Translations under genes and position numbers: made by a program | Assembly: GCF_940670765.1 (NCBI RefSeq) | Contig: NZ_CALNVW010000043.1 | Span: 62,001 to 126,000 of the forward strand | Reading direction: 5' to 3' | From: Streptomyces sp. A 4/2 | GTDB lineage: Bacteria; Actinomycetota; Actinomycetes; Streptomycetales; Streptomycetaceae | Length of the DNA: 64,000 bases | Shown: positions 1 through 9,426 of the stretch, piece after piece | How the letters are laid out: the number at the start of each line of letters is the position of its first letter | Position numbering within the stretch: position 1 is the first letter of the stretch | Notes under the pieces: generated by a model | Databases searched by the model: none | The model's input: only the letters and a program-made list of their open reading frames with translations | What the model was told of the DNA's origin: nothing

Positions 1-22
1 AGGTTCTTCAGGGAAGGGACTC

Positions 23-964
23 ATGGACGCACTCCTCGCGATCCGGGCTCGCGGGATCACCAAGTCCTTCGGCGATGTCGTCGCGCTCGACGGCATCGAT
101 CTGGATGTGGCACAAGGGCAGATCCACGGCTTGGCCGGACCGAACGGCGCGGGCAAGACGACCTTGCTCGGTCTTCTGCTGGGTCTGGCCGTCGCCGACA
201 GCGGTCGCCTCGAAATCCTCGGTACGCAGGTCGGGCGGGCGCTCGCCGCTCCCGGCAGCATCTCCGGTTTCGTGGACGGGCCGGGTCTCTACCCCTCGCT
301 CACCGCCCGGCAGAACCTCGCCGCGCTGGCCGCCCTCCGAGGCCGCGACGCGCGAACGGCGGGGATCGACGACGTACTCGACCAGGTCGGGCTCACCGAT
401 GTCGCCGACGACAGGGCCCGCGGCTTCTCCCTGGGCATGCGTCAGCGGCTCGGGCTGGCCGCCGCACTGCTCACCAAGCCCCGCCTGCTCGTGCTCGACG
501 AACCTTCCAACGGTCTCGACCCGGCCGGCAAAAGACACGTGCACGGTGTCCTCGACCGGCTCGCGTCGGAGGGAACCAGCGTCGTGCTGTCGAGCCACCG
601 CATGGACGACCTGGAGGCGCTGTGCTCCGAGGTCACCATCCTCGCCACCGGACGGGTCGTCTTCTCCGGACCCCTGGGCAAGCTGGCCGCGGAGAACCGC
701 GAACTCGACTACCGGGTCATCACCTCCGATCCGCCGGCCGCTCGTCGGCTGGCCGCCGACACGGCCGGGATCCGGATCGGCGACGTCACGGCGGCACGGT
801 CCGACGCCGAGGTGCTCCTCGTGCGCGCCTTGGCGCCCGCCCTTGACGAACTGGTGGTGAAGCTCGTGCACGCGGGCATCGCACTGCGCGAGCTGGCCCC
901 CGTGGTGTCGCCGCTGGAGGCCGCGTTCCTCGCACTGACCGAGCAGCAGGAGGCAGGCCGATGA
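23..964 (+). CDS. ABC transporter ATP-binding protein (ABC-2 exporter type)
   Basis: Cytoplasmic ATPase of an ABC-2 type exporter, 313 aa. Walker A (GPNGAGKTT) lies at residues 39-47, the signature FSLGMRQRLGL near 138, and Walker B LLVLDEPSNGLDP just after it, followed by the switch histidine in VVLSSHR. The roughly 100-residue tail after the nucleotide-binding domain is usual for DrrA/BcrA-like exporters. The ATG is preceded by a GGGAAGGGA ribosome site. The stop overlaps the start of the permease gene (ATGA), so the pair is co-translated. The substrate cannot be read from the sequence; the third gene of the operon is a secreted phosphoesterase. Confidence 0.93.
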   Translation: MDALLAIRARGITKSFGDVVALDGIDLDVAQGQIHGLAGPNGAGKTTLLGLLLGLAVADSGRLEILGTQVGRALAAPGSISGFVDGPGLYPSLTARQNLAALAALRGRDARTAGIDDVLDQVGLTDVADDRARGFSLGMRQRLGLAAALLTKPRLLVLDEPSNGLDPAGKRHVHGVLDRLASEGTSVVLSSHRMDDLEALCSEVTILATGRVVFSGPLGKLAAENRELDYRVITSDPPAARRLAADTAGIRIGDVTAARSDAEVLLVRALAPALDELVVKLVHAGIALRELAPVVSPLEAAFLALTEQQEAGR

Positions 965-2316
965 CCGCGACCGTCACCGAGAACGACACGGTTGCCACCG
1001 CCAAGGTGTCGGTGGCGCGCGGCTACCGCTTCGAGCTGGTCAAGCTGGTCTCCCAGTGGCGGATCCGCTTGCTGGTCCTCGCCTGCTGGATCGCGCCGGC
1101 GCTCTTCGTCGCCGCCGTGAGTCAGCAGAGCTCGCTCCCCGTCGACACCCTCTTCGGCCGCTGGATGCACGCCACGGGATGGGCCGGACCGCTGGTGACG
1201 CTCGGTTTCGCGGGCACCTGGGCACTTCCGCTGCTTACCTCGGTCGTCGCCGGCGATGTGTTCGCCGCCGAGGACCGGCTCGGCACCTGGCGCCACCTGC
1301 TCGTGGCCGTCCGGTCGCCTCGACGGATCTTCGTGACGAAGACACTCGCCAGCCTCACCGTCATCCTGCTCCTCGTGGCAGGACTGGCCTGTTCCAGCGC
1401 GGTCGGCGGATTGCTGACGGTCGGCAACCAGCCGTTGGCCGGCCTGGACGGCCACCTGCTGACGCCCGGCGACACCGCGGTCAAGGTCCTGCTCGCCTGG
1501 GTCTGCGTACTCGCCCCGACCCTGGCCCTCGCCGCCGTCGGACTCCTCGGGTCCGTCGCACTCGGACGGTCCCCGATGGGGCTGCTGCTGCCCGCACTCG
1601 TCGCGCTCGCGATGCAGCTCGCGCAGATGCTGCCGCTCCCCGTTGCCGTGCGCCTCGCCCTGCCCGGCTACGCCTTCATCGCCTGGAACGGCCTGTTCAC
1701 CGGCCCCGGCCGAATCGGCCCGCTCCTGATCGGCATCACGGTCAGCCTGGTATGGGCCGTGACCGCGACGGTGCTGGCCTACTTCCTCTTCCTGCGGCGG
1801 GACTTCACCAACCCGACCGACGACGGTTCGCCGCGCCGGGCGATCACCGCCGGAGTCCTCCCGCTCGCCGCACTGGCAGCGGTGACGGTCGGGGTGGTCG
1901 CCGGAACTACGACGGCCACGGGTTCCGGCATCGAGCAGGCGAAGGTGCAGCGCTCGGTCGCCACGGCGTTCGCCCACCTGTACCGCATGCAGACCGAGCA
2001 GCTCAACCGTCCTGCCGTCACCGAAGCGCAGCTGAAGGCCACGGCGACGTGCACCAAGGGCAACGTCTCGGACGGTGCCCAGGGGCCGGGCAACGACTGG
2101 CGCTGCGTCGTTTCCTGGCACCTCCCCGACGTCGAGGCCACAGGGACGGCCGTCTACCAGCTCGACGTCGCTCCGGACGGGCGGTTCGTGGCCGACGGCG
2201 ACGGACCGAAGGAAGTGAACGGCTACTTCCTGGTGCGGACCCCGAACGGGGACACACCGAACCCGCTTTGGCAGTTCGACGCCGATGTCGGACTGCTCGG
2301 CACCACGAAGGGATGA
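961..2316 (+). CDS. ABC-2 type permease with extracytoplasmic C-terminal domain
   Basis: Membrane partner of the upstream ATPase, 451 aa. About six hydrophobic helices lie between residues 35 and 275, then one more near 295-315. After that helix come about 130 polar residues, including a Cys pair (TATCTKG and WRCVVSW), which should lie outside the membrane. That tail is not part of an ordinary ABC-2 permease. It is small and could bind a ligand or the secreted product of the next gene. The start overlaps the ATPase stop (ATGA), and the next gene begins 4 bases after this stop. Confidence 0.85.
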   Translation: MTATVTENDTVATAKVSVARGYRFELVKLVSQWRIRLLVLACWIAPALFVAAVSQQSSLPVDTLFGRWMHATGWAGPLVTLGFAGTWALPLLTSVVAGDVFAAEDRLGTWRHLLVAVRSPRRIFVTKTLASLTVILLLVAGLACSSAVGGLLTVGNQPLAGLDGHLLTPGDTAVKVLLAWVCVLAPTLALAAVGLLGSVALGRSPMGLLLPALVALAMQLAQMLPLPVAVRLALPGYAFIAWNGLFTGPGRIGPLLIGITVSLVWAVTATVLAYFLFLRRDFTNPTDDGSPRRAITAGVLPLAALAAVTVGVVAGTTTATGSGIEQAKVQRSVATAFAHLYRMQTEQLNRPAVTEAQLKATATCTKGNVSDGAQGPGNDWRCVVSWHLPDVEATGTAVYQLDVAPDGRFVADGDGPKEVNGYFLVRTPNGDTPNPLWQFDADVGLLGTTKG

Positions 2317-2320
2317 CTCC

Positions 2321-5089
2321 ATGCAGGTAACACGCCGCCGCAGGCATGTCGAGGAGGGCCGACCCGGCCTTCTCGGCAGACGCATCCTCGGCAGACGCAT
2401 CGGCCGGATACCCGTGGCGACGGCAGGCATCACCGCTGTCGCCGTCGCTGCCGCGGGCACCGCCTTCGCCCAGACACAGCAGTTCGGCACCGATCAGGTC
2501 GGCCGGACCACCCGTCAGGGCCAGGTCATCTCCAGCGACCAGTACATCGCCCCGTACGGCGACCGTCTCGCCCTCGACAACGGCAAGATCATGTCGTCCT
2601 CGGTCAGCCCGGACGGCACCCACCTCGCGGCCTCGGTCACCGACGGCGGAGCCGCGCTGTCCATCGTGGACCTGAAGAACTGGAAGGTGCAGCAGCTCGT
2701 CAGCAACGCCGCGTCGTCGGAACCGCGCATCAAGGGCAACGACGTGGGCCAGGAAGGCCCCACGTACTCGCCCGACGGCAAGCAGCTGTGGCTGGGTCAG
2801 ACCGACGGCTACACCAGGTTCACCGTGAACCCGGACGGCAGCGTCGCCGACCCGACGTACGTCAAGATCCCGGCGGACGGTCCCAGGCACGCGCTGGTGG
2901 CCGCGGCGGTGTTCTCACCCGACGGCGCCACCGTGTACTCCGCGGTCAACGGCCAGAATCGGGTCGTCGCGATCGACGCGGCGACCGGGGCCATCCAGCA
3001 GAGCTGGGCCGTGGGCAACGCCCCGCGCGGCATGGTCGAGGCCGGCGGCAAGCTCTACGTCAGCAACGAGGGCGGGCGTCCGGCGAGGCCCGGCGAGACC
3101 ACGGTCAACTCCTACAACACCCCCGTGCCGGCCGACCCGGTGACCGCTGCCACCACCACCGGCACGGTCAGCGTCATCGACCTGAAGAAACCGGCTGCCG
3201 CCGTCGGGAGCATCAGCGTCGGTCTGCACCCGACCGCGATGTACGCCAAGAAGGGGGCGGTGTTCGTCACCAACACCGCCACCAACGACGTGTCGGTCAT
3301 CAGGACCGCCAACGACAAGGTCGTGCAGACCATCGCCACCCGGCCGTGGCCGGAGGCGTCGGTCGGGTACGAACCCGACGCGGTGACACTCACCGACGAC
3401 GGCCACCTGCTCGTGACACTCGGCCGCGCGAACGCGGTCGCCGTCTACCGGTACACGGGCCCGCAGGAGCCGGTCAGCTACGTCGGCCTGCTCCCGACGG
3501 ACTACTTCCCCGCAGAGATCGCCACCGTGGGCAGCCAGGTGGTGGTCTCCCACACCCGTGGCATCGACGCCCGCCGCACCACCGCCGGAGCCGGACACAG
3601 CACCCATGACACGACGTCGAGCCTGACGCGGTTCACGCTGCCCGACGACCGGACCATCAAGTCCGAGACGGCCAAGGTCTTCAAGCAGAACGGCTGGACC
3701 AACGGCTCCGTCAAGGTGGCGAAGGGCAAGAGCAGGGCGAAGCCCGTACCGGTCCCCGCGCGGCTCGGCGACCCCTCGACCATCAAGCACGTCTTCCTGA
3801 TCGTCAAGGAGAACCGGACCTACGACCAGGTACTCGGCGACATCCCGAAGGGCAACGGCGACCCGTCCCTGACCCAGTTCGGTGAGAACGTGACACCGAA
3901 CCAGCACGCACTCGCCGAGCAGTTCGGTCTGTACGACAACACCTACGACATCGGCACGAACTCCGCCGAAGGTCACAACTGGCTCATGCAGGCCGACAAC
4001 CCCGAATACACGGAGTCCTCGGCCGGTGAGTACCTGCGCAGCTACGACACCGAGGACGACGCCCTCGGCCACCAGAAGAGCGGCTTCCTCTGGACCGGCG
4101 CGCAGGCGGCCGACAAGTCCGTACGCGACTTCGGCGAGTTCCAGCAGTTCCTGACCAAACCCGCGGGCGCCAGCTGGCAGAACCTGTACTGCGACAGCAA
4201 GAACATGGCGGCGACCGGGAAGGGCACTGCCTACCCCCTGGTCTCGTCCTCGCCGATCCCGTCGCTCAACGACGTCTCGGTGCACGGCTTCCCGAAGTTC
4301 GACACCAGCGTCCCGGACGTCTACCGGCAGGAGATCTGGAAGCAGGACTTCGAGAAGAACGGCCCTGCGAACCTGAACATGTTCTGGCTCTCCAGCGACC
4401 ACACCGGCGGACCGGCGAACGCGGCATCCCAGGTCGCGGACAACGACCTCGCCGTCGGCAAGATGGTCGACGAGATCTCGCACAGCACGTACTGGAAGGA
4501 CTCGGCGATCTTCGTGGCCGAGGACGACTCCCAGGCGGGCCTCGACCACGTCGACGGCCACCGCGCCCCGATCCAGGTCATCAGCCCCTACGCGCAGCAC
4601 GGTGTCGTCGACAGCCACTACTACTCCCAGATCACGATGATCCGCACCATCGAGCAGATCCTCGGGATCCACCCGATGAACCAGAAGGACAGTGCGGCCA
4701 CCCCGATGACCGGGGCGTTCACGAAAAAGGCGAACCTCGCCCCGTTCAACGCCCTGGCCAACCGGACATCGCTGACCGACGGTCTGGCGACCCCGCCCTC
4801 CTGCGGCCTGGACACCCCGGCTCCGCAGAACCCGAAGGCGGCGGCCGTGCCCTCGGCGAAGGTGCCGGCGGACATGCAGCCGCTCGCTTCGCAGTGGGAC
4901 CACTGGAAGTCGCAGCAGCGGCTGACCGGGCCCAACGCCGTGGCCGACTATGCGAACCCCGCACAGATGAACCACTTCACCTGGTACCAGACACACAACT
5001 GGAAGCGGGCCTACCCCGGCGAGGAGAAGATCTTCGCGCCCCAGGACGTGCCGGGTGCGTACATCCCGTCGGCGGAGTCCGACGGCTGA
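2321..5089 (+). CDS. Secreted YncE-like beta-propeller / phosphoesterase fusion
   Basis: About 922 aa, exported. The ATG at 2321 follows the ribosome site AAGGGATG and the permease stop by 4 bases. An Arg-rich N-terminus and a hydrophobic stretch end in AFA-QTQ, a plausible signal peptidase site. Residues about 60-460 contain repeated YVTN-type blades (SPDGTHLAA, SPDGKQLWL, SPDGATVYSA, SVIDLKKP). From about residue 500 there is an alkaline-phosphatase-superfamily phosphoesterase domain (PF04185-like): FLIVKENRTYDQVLGD, NSAEGHNWLMQAD, FVAEDDSQAGLDHVDGHR. The metal ligands expected in these motifs are present. The substrate is unknown. Being in an operon with an exporter suggests it works on exported or envelope phosphate esters. 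Confidence 0.85.
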   Translation: MQVTRRRRHVEEGRPGLLGRRILGRRIGRIPVATAGITAVAVAAAGTAFAQTQQFGTDQVGRTTRQGQVISSDQYIAPYGDRLALDNGKIMSSSVSPDGTHLAASVTDGGAALSIVDLKNWKVQQLVSNAASSEPRIKGNDVGQEGPTYSPDGKQLWLGQTDGYTRFTVNPDGSVADPTYVKIPADGPRHALVAAAVFSPDGATVYSAVNGQNRVVAIDAATGAIQQSWAVGNAPRGMVEAGGKLYVSNEGGRPARPGETTVNSYNTPVPADPVTAATTTGTVSVIDLKKPAAAVGSISVGLHPTAMYAKKGAVFVTNTATNDVSVIRTANDKVVQTIATRPWPEASVGYEPDAVTLTDDGHLLVTLGRANAVAVYRYTGPQEPVSYVGLLPTDYFPAEIATVGSQVVVSHTRGIDARRTTAGAGHSTHDTTSSLTRFTLPDDRTIKSETAKVFKQNGWTNGSVKVAKGKSRAKPVPVPARLGDPSTIKHVFLIVKENRTYDQVLGDIPKGNGDPSLTQFGENVTPNQHALAEQFGLYDNTYDIGTNSAEGHNWLMQADNPEYTESSAGEYLRSYDTEDDALGHQKSGFLWTGAQAADKSVRDFGEFQQFLTKPAGASWQNLYCDSKNMAATGKGTAYPLVSSSPIPSLNDVSVHGFPKFDTSVPDVYRQEIWKQDFEKNGPANLNMFWLSSDHTGGPANAASQVADNDLAVGKMVDEISHSTYWKDSAIFVAEDDSQAGLDHVDGHRAPIQVISPYAQHGVVDSHYYSQITMIRTIEQILGIHPMNQKDSAATPMTGAFTKKANLAPFNALANRTSLTDGLATPPSCGLDTPAPQNPKAAAVPSAKVPADMQPLASQWDHWKSQQRLTGPNAVADYANPAQMNHFTWYQTHNWKRAYPGEEKIFAPQDVPGAYIPSAESDG

Positions 5090-5111
5090 CCTGATCGGAT
5101 CGCGTCAGAAG

Positions 5112-5145
5112 GGCCCCTGGCCGGCGGCAACGTCGGTCAGGGGCC
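5112..5145. terminator. Rho-independent terminator after the phosphoesterase operon
   Basis: A 12-base stem with one mismatch (GGCCCCTGgCCG / CGGtCAGGGGCC) is followed on the plus strand by GCTTTTCC. It lies 22 bases after the phosphoesterase stop and before the convergent DUF998 gene, so it may serve both strands. Confidence 0.7.
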
Positions 5146-5233
5146 GCTTTTCCGCTTCAGGCGGCGTGCGCGATCGGCGGCCTGATCGCGGACAGCGCCC
5201 GCCTTGCCCCTCGGGCCCTGTCTGTTCCGTACG

Positions 5234-5839
5234 TCACAGCCCCGTCGCCACTGAGACGCCGGGCCACAGCCGGCAGGAGACGGCCACCACCAGTGGCCAC
5301 ACGGCCTGAACGAATGTCACCACCCGCTCCGCAATGCCCGGCGCCTCCCCGGTCTGCAGCTCGATCGCGAACCACAACGCGCCCGCGCACATCAGGGCGC
5401 TCGCCATGACCGACACGTTGAACCGCAGCCCCCACGGCGCCATCCGTCCCCGACGGCCCGCGGCCAGAGCAGGCCACACCGCGAGCAGTACGAAGCCGAC
5501 GGCCGCCACCGTCCCGTGCCCCAGCGCCCCACCACGAACGGGCGCGGGCACCAACGTCAGCATCATTGCGGACACGCCGCCACCGGCCAGGGCAAGCCGT
5601 CCGACGAGCGTGGCCTCCCGCAGCCCGTGCGCCGTGACCATGTAGCACGCCCCCAGCACGATCAGCATGCCCGTCATCAGCCAGTAGCTGCGGTTGCCGT
5701 GGGACGCCAGCACGCTGATCGTGTCGCCCACGGGGTCATAAGCAGGTCCCTGCAGCAGCTGCGCAATCGTCCAACCGCTGACCAGGAGCAGAGGGGCGCC
5801 GCCCGAGGAGAGCAGGACCCACCAGGGGGCACGTCGCAT
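5234..5839 (-). CDS. DUF998 family membrane protein
   Basis: A 201-aa integral membrane protein with about six hydrophobic helices. The N-terminal signature SGWTIAQLLQGPAYDPVGDTIS followed by LASHG and a WLMTGML helix is typical of the DUF998 family. DUF998 proteins are common in actinobacteria and have no agreed function. The gene stands alone, between two terminators and convergent with the phosphoesterase operon. Confidence 0.75.
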   Translation of the reverse strand: MRRAPWWVLLSSGGAPLLLVSGWTIAQLLQGPAYDPVGDTISVLASHGNRSYWLMTGMLIVLGACYMVTAHGLREATLVGRLALAGGGVSAMMLTLVPAPVRGGALGHGTVAAVGFVLLAVWPALAAGRRGRMAPWGLRFNVSVMASALMCAGALWFAIELQTGEAPGIAERVVTFVQAVWPLVVAVSCRLWPGVSVATGL

Positions 5840-5983
5840 CGCCCCACCGTAAACATCGTTCGCTCAGTTTTCCCGGTGACACACACTCGGCAGGCAACAG
5901 TGTCCTGGCACGTCCCGTTCACCGGCGGACTCACGCCACGGGCAGACCTTTCCGGGGCTGGTTCCCGGACCCGGTCGCATGGG

Positions 5984-6021
5984 CCCGGTCCCCTGTCCGC
6001 CGGGGCCGACAGGGGACCGGG
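5984..6021 (-). terminator. Hairpin terminator after the PLD-like gene
   Basis: A perfect 14-base stem (CCCGGTCCCCTGTC / GACAGGGGACCGGG) with a 10-base loop lies 6 bases beyond the stop of the minus-strand PLD-like gene. No long U run follows, as is usual for Streptomyces terminators. Confidence 0.65.
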
Positions 6022-6026
6022 GTGGG

Positions 6027-7016
6027 TCAGGCTGTGCCGGAGCTCTTGTCGAAATCGGCGTTGAACGCCTTTTCGATACCGCTCATGACTGCGGAGTCGC
6101 TGATGATGAGGCCGAGTTCACGGTTGTCATTGAGGGAGTTGTCGGAGAAGTTCTCCGAGCCGGCGAATACCTTCGCCGAAGGTGTGCCGTAGTCGGCGAC
6201 GATCGCCTTGGCATGGATGTAGAAGCCGGTGGAGCTTGTGTACGTGGTGACCTTGCCGCCCGCTGCGGTGACACTGTTCAGCTCTTTGCTGTACTTCGAG
6301 GACTGGTTCTCCGCGACGACGCGAACGGCGACGCCGCGCTTCGCGTCCGCGACGACCGCATTCACCAGCGTGGCGTCACCGAACTCCTCCTGCTGGACGT
6401 CGAGGGTGTGCGATGCGCCTTTGACGAGGGCCAGCAGACGGCTCTGTGAGTCGGTGGGGGACCAGACCAGGTCGGTGCCGTCGGACGGGGTGACGGAGGT
6501 CTTCGCGTAGTCGGCGTCGAAGACCTTCTCGATCGCTGCGACATCGGCCTGGTCGGAGTCGAACACTCCGTAGTCACGCGAGGTCGCGTAGTACTTCGTG
6601 TCGAAGTTGCCGGTGCTGATGTAGGACTTGGCTCCGTCCACGGTGATCGTCTTCTGGTGGGTGTAGACGTACGCGGAGGACGAGTACGTCACCCCGGCGC
6701 CGGCCGCGGACAGCGCATCGTAGGCGGCGCCGTTGATGGATGTGTGCTGGGAGTCGAAGACCACGCGGACCTTCACGCCTGCCTTCTGCTGCTTCACCAG
6801 GTCGTTGACGAGGGTGGTGTCACGCAGCTCGTAGATCGTCACATCGATGGACTTCTTCGCCGAGTTGACGAAGTCGTAGATCGGGCCCTCCTTCCGGTCC
6901 GGCAGGATCACCAGGGAGTAGGCGCTCGTGGCGTGGGCGGTGGCGGGCAGAAGGGCAGCAACCGCGGCCAAGGCGCCTGCGGCCAGCATGGGTACGAGAC
7001 GGTGGGTGGGGCGCAC
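6027..7016 (-). CDS. Secreted phospholipase D-like protein
   Basis: About 329 aa from a GTG at 7016, chosen because GAGGAG stands 7 bases upstream and a signal peptide (VRPTHRLVPM, hydrophobic core, ATAHA) follows at once; longer in-frame starts upstream lack both. Two HKD motifs show the PLD superfamily fold: H120-x-K122-x4-D127 (HQKTITVDG) and H268-x-K270-x4-D275 (HAKAIVADY), each followed by an STGNFD or AGSENFS strand. This is the short bacterial form (Nuc-like), so it could be a secreted nuclease or phosphodiesterase as well as a phospholipase. The gene is single, with its own terminator. Confidence 0.85.
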   Translation of the reverse strand: MRPTHRLVPMLAAGALAAVAALLPATAHATSAYSLVILPDRKEGPIYDFVNSAKKSIDVTIYELRDTTLVNDLVKQQKAGVKVRVVFDSQHTSINGAAYDALSAAGAGVTYSSSAYVYTHQKTITVDGAKSYISTGNFDTKYYATSRDYGVFDSDQADVAAIEKVFDADYAKTSVTPSDGTDLVWSPTDSQSRLLALVKGASHTLDVQQEEFGDATLVNAVVADAKRGVAVRVVAENQSSKYSKELNSVTAAGGKVTTYTSSTGFYIHAKAIVADYGTPSAKVFAGSENFSDNSLNDNRELGLIISDSAVMSGIEKAFNADFDKSSGTA

Positions 7017-7501
7017 CGGGACTCTCCTCGTGGTCGGGGATGCACGCAACGCGCGTAGCGCATCCCAGTAAGACACTTTCCCGATGCTCGCTGAAGCCTT
7101 GTTCAGTGAAGAGAAGTGCAGCGTTGTGTAAAGTGCTGCAGTATTCGATCTTCGATCAACAGGCGTGAAAATACAGGCAGTTGAGAGTATTTTCATTAGG
7201 GCGACCATGCTTTTCCCGGGCTGGTTCCGGTGGCTTTTCCATAGCCGATCGATCCGCAATCATCTGTTTGCGAGAGCCGATCGCATAAGGCGTCTCATGG
7301 GCGAAAAACCCAACAGGATCGGCGGCGCGCGACGGCGCCGTCATCGCGCTGGACGATCGGACACGGGCCGGCGGGGCGGCGGATCTGTTCCTGCACCCAC
7401 TTGTTGCCGAATCGGCAACCATGTTTGACGTGCATCGTCCCATGCGGCAACCCTGAACCCAGGTGCCGCCGACACCGCGCAGCAGACCCGAAGGAGCCTT
7501 G
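7017..7501. other. AT-richer intergenic region with two inverted repeats
   Basis: 485 bases between divergent genes and clearly less GC-rich than its surroundings. It holds TGCAGC-N12-GCTGCA (7117-7140) and TGAAAATAC-N12-GTATTTTCA (7166-7195). No convincing ORF. It probably carries the promoter of the PLD-like gene. Confidence 0.5.
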
Positions 7502-8140
7502 ATGCCGACACCGCAGCCCCCTGCCCCGACACAGTTCTGGGAAGAGCGCTACCGCTCCAGCGACCGCATCTGGAGCGGGGACCCGAACCCACTCCTCGTA
7601 CGGGAGACCAGCTCCCTGGAACCGGGCAATGCTCTGGATCTGGGCTGCGGTGAGGGGGGCGACGCGCTATGGCTGGCCTCGCGCGGTTGGCGGGTGACCG
7701 GGGTGGACATAGCCGCCACAGCGCTGGAGCGGGCGGCGGCCCATGCTGCGGAGGCTGGTCTCGCCGAGCAGCTGACGTTCGAGCAGCACGAACTCGGAGT
7801 GACCTTCCCTGAGGGAAGCTTCGATCTGGTCAGCGCCCAGTTCCTTCAGTCACCTGTCGCACTGGACCAGGACGGCGTACTCGAACGGGCCACCGAAGCG
7901 GTCGCGCCTGGCGGCACCCTTCTCGTCGTCATGCACGCGGGATGGCCGTCCTGGATGGAAGAACACGAGTACCCGTTCGACGCTGTCTTCCCCACGCTCC
8001 AGGGCTTGCTCGCGAGGCTCGCTCTGCCGCACACCTGGCAGGTGGAGACGCTGGAGGCCGTGGAGCGGTCCCTGGCATCGCCCGACGGCAAGCCCGGTAC
8101 CCGGACGGACAACGTGTGGCGACTCACCCGTACCGACTGA
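7502..8140 (+). CDS. Class I SAM-dependent methyltransferase
   Basis: 212 aa. The ATG at 7502 has AAGGAG 5 bases upstream, better than the GTG 39 bases earlier. Motif I is LDLGCGEGGDALWLASRGW and motif II VTGVDIAATALERA. The N-terminal FWEERYRSSDRIWSGDPNP is typical of the TehB/thiopurine-methyltransferase-like group. The methyl acceptor cannot be told. Single gene, followed by an unrelated hypothetical. Confidence 0.85.
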   Translation: MPTPQPPAPTQFWEERYRSSDRIWSGDPNPLLVRETSSLEPGNALDLGCGEGGDALWLASRGWRVTGVDIAATALERAAAHAAEAGLAEQLTFEQHELGVTFPEGSFDLVSAQFLQSPVALDQDGVLERATEAVAPGGTLLVVMHAGWPSWMEEHEYPFDAVFPTLQGLLARLALPHTWQVETLEAVERSLASPDGKPGTRTDNVWRLTRTD

Positions 8141-8193
8141 GCGGGAGGGGCGGCTGAGGTGGGTTCCGTGACCGCTCGGACCGTGCAGGTTCT

Positions 8194-9234
8194 ATGGTCT
8201 CGTGCATGACGAGGACCACGCCGCCGCGCCCGCTCGATGTCGAGGAGCTCTTCCCGGAACTGGCCGGGTACCGGGGCACGACCACCCGGCTGCACCCGCG
8301 GCCGGGAAACCCGGACGCGTCGGCGAGTTCGGTGGGCGGTCCGATGCTGTGGCCCGCGGATGAGCCGTGGCCGGTCTGCGACGAAGCGCATGGCCGCGGA
8401 CATGGCCGACGCATCGCGGATATCCACCAGGAGCGGGAAATCCTCGCCTCCGTGCGCGCCGACGGCTGGTCCTCGGGCCTGACACAGGAGCAACGTCAGC
8501 ACCTGGACGAACTGCGCCGCGGGCACCGGGACCCGGGGGCCCGTGAGTCCGATCCGCTTCCCCTGATCGGACTCGCCCAGCTGTACCGTCGCGATGTCCC
8601 CGACCTTCTTCCGGGCCCGGCCGACTGCGACCTGCTCCAAGTGTTCTGCTGCCCTTTCGACGCGCACGGCCCGAGCCGCTACGGAATGCTGCTCCACCTG
8701 CGCTGGCGTAGGTCCGCAGACGTCGGTGACGTGCTCGCCGTACCGCCGCTGCCGCCGCTCGTCGGATCCGCCGTGTACGTACCCGAACCCTGTGTACTGC
8801 ACCCGGAACAGGTGGTCACCTACCCGTTCGCCGGTCTGCTGCCCGAGTCGCTGTGCGCCAGGATCGATGCATGGGAGGAGGCCCTCGAAGCGGAGGCCGA
8901 ACAGTCGGGGGAGGACGAGGACGAGCTGGTCGGCTACCAGTACGACCTGTCCATCCCGCCCGGCTGGCGCGTCGGCGGATTCGCCTCCTGGCACAGTACC
9001 GACCCGTCCCCGATGGACTGCCAGGCCTGCGGGGCTCCGATGGAACTGCTGCTGACCATCGACAGCTCGGAGTGGGATGGCGGTAGCCGGAGCTGGAAGC
9101 CGTTGGAAGAGCGGGATCTCGCCCCGTATGCGGGCGCTACGCCCACCCAGGTCGTCGTGGGGCGGTCCGGCGAACTCAACGTCTTCGCCTGCCCCGCCGA
9201 TCCCGGACATCCGCACCGCTGGAGCATTCAGTAG
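8194..9234 (+). CDS. Uncharacterised protein, possibly DUF1963-like
   Basis: 346 aa, no signal peptide or membrane helix. GGPMLWPADEPWPVC near residue 45 resembles the GG-P-x-WP opening of DUF1963/YwqG proteins. The middle has PLIGLAQLYRRDVPDLLPG and an acidic run (EDEDELVGYQYD). The C-terminal half has CQACGAPMELLLTID and FACPADPGH, possibly a zinc site. Streptomyces encode many such proteins, none with known function. A second in-frame ATG is 12 bases downstream and either could be used. Confidence 0.65.
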   Translation: MVSCMTRTTPPRPLDVEELFPELAGYRGTTTRLHPRPGNPDASASSVGGPMLWPADEPWPVCDEAHGRGHGRRIADIHQEREILASVRADGWSSGLTQEQRQHLDELRRGHRDPGARESDPLPLIGLAQLYRRDVPDLLPGPADCDLLQVFCCPFDAHGPSRYGMLLHLRWRRSADVGDVLAVPPLPPLVGSAVYVPEPCVLHPEQVVTYPFAGLLPESLCARIDAWEEALEAEAEQSGEDEDELVGYQYDLSIPPGWRVGGFASWHSTDPSPMDCQACGAPMELLLTIDSSEWDGGSRSWKPLEERDLAPYAGATPTQVVVGRSGELNVFACPADPGHPHRWSIQ

Positions 9235-9426
9235 GATGCCGACGAGCATTGCGGTAGCGCTCGCTCCGGGTACCGCTGGGGCGGGCGTCGCCGGGACGGG
9301 GCGTCTCGGAGAGGAAGCCGCCGATCTTCACCAGCTGGGGGTAGGCGCCCTTGCCCCGGTCCAGGCCGGTGCCCACGGTGATTCCTTCGAGAGTGTGCAT
9401 CAGGTGGTACTGGGGCCGGACAGGGC

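Noticed and set aside
2915..4996. Long open frame antisense to the phosphoesterase
   Set aside because: Long antisense frames arise from the G/C third-position bias; the plus-strand protein has clear domains.
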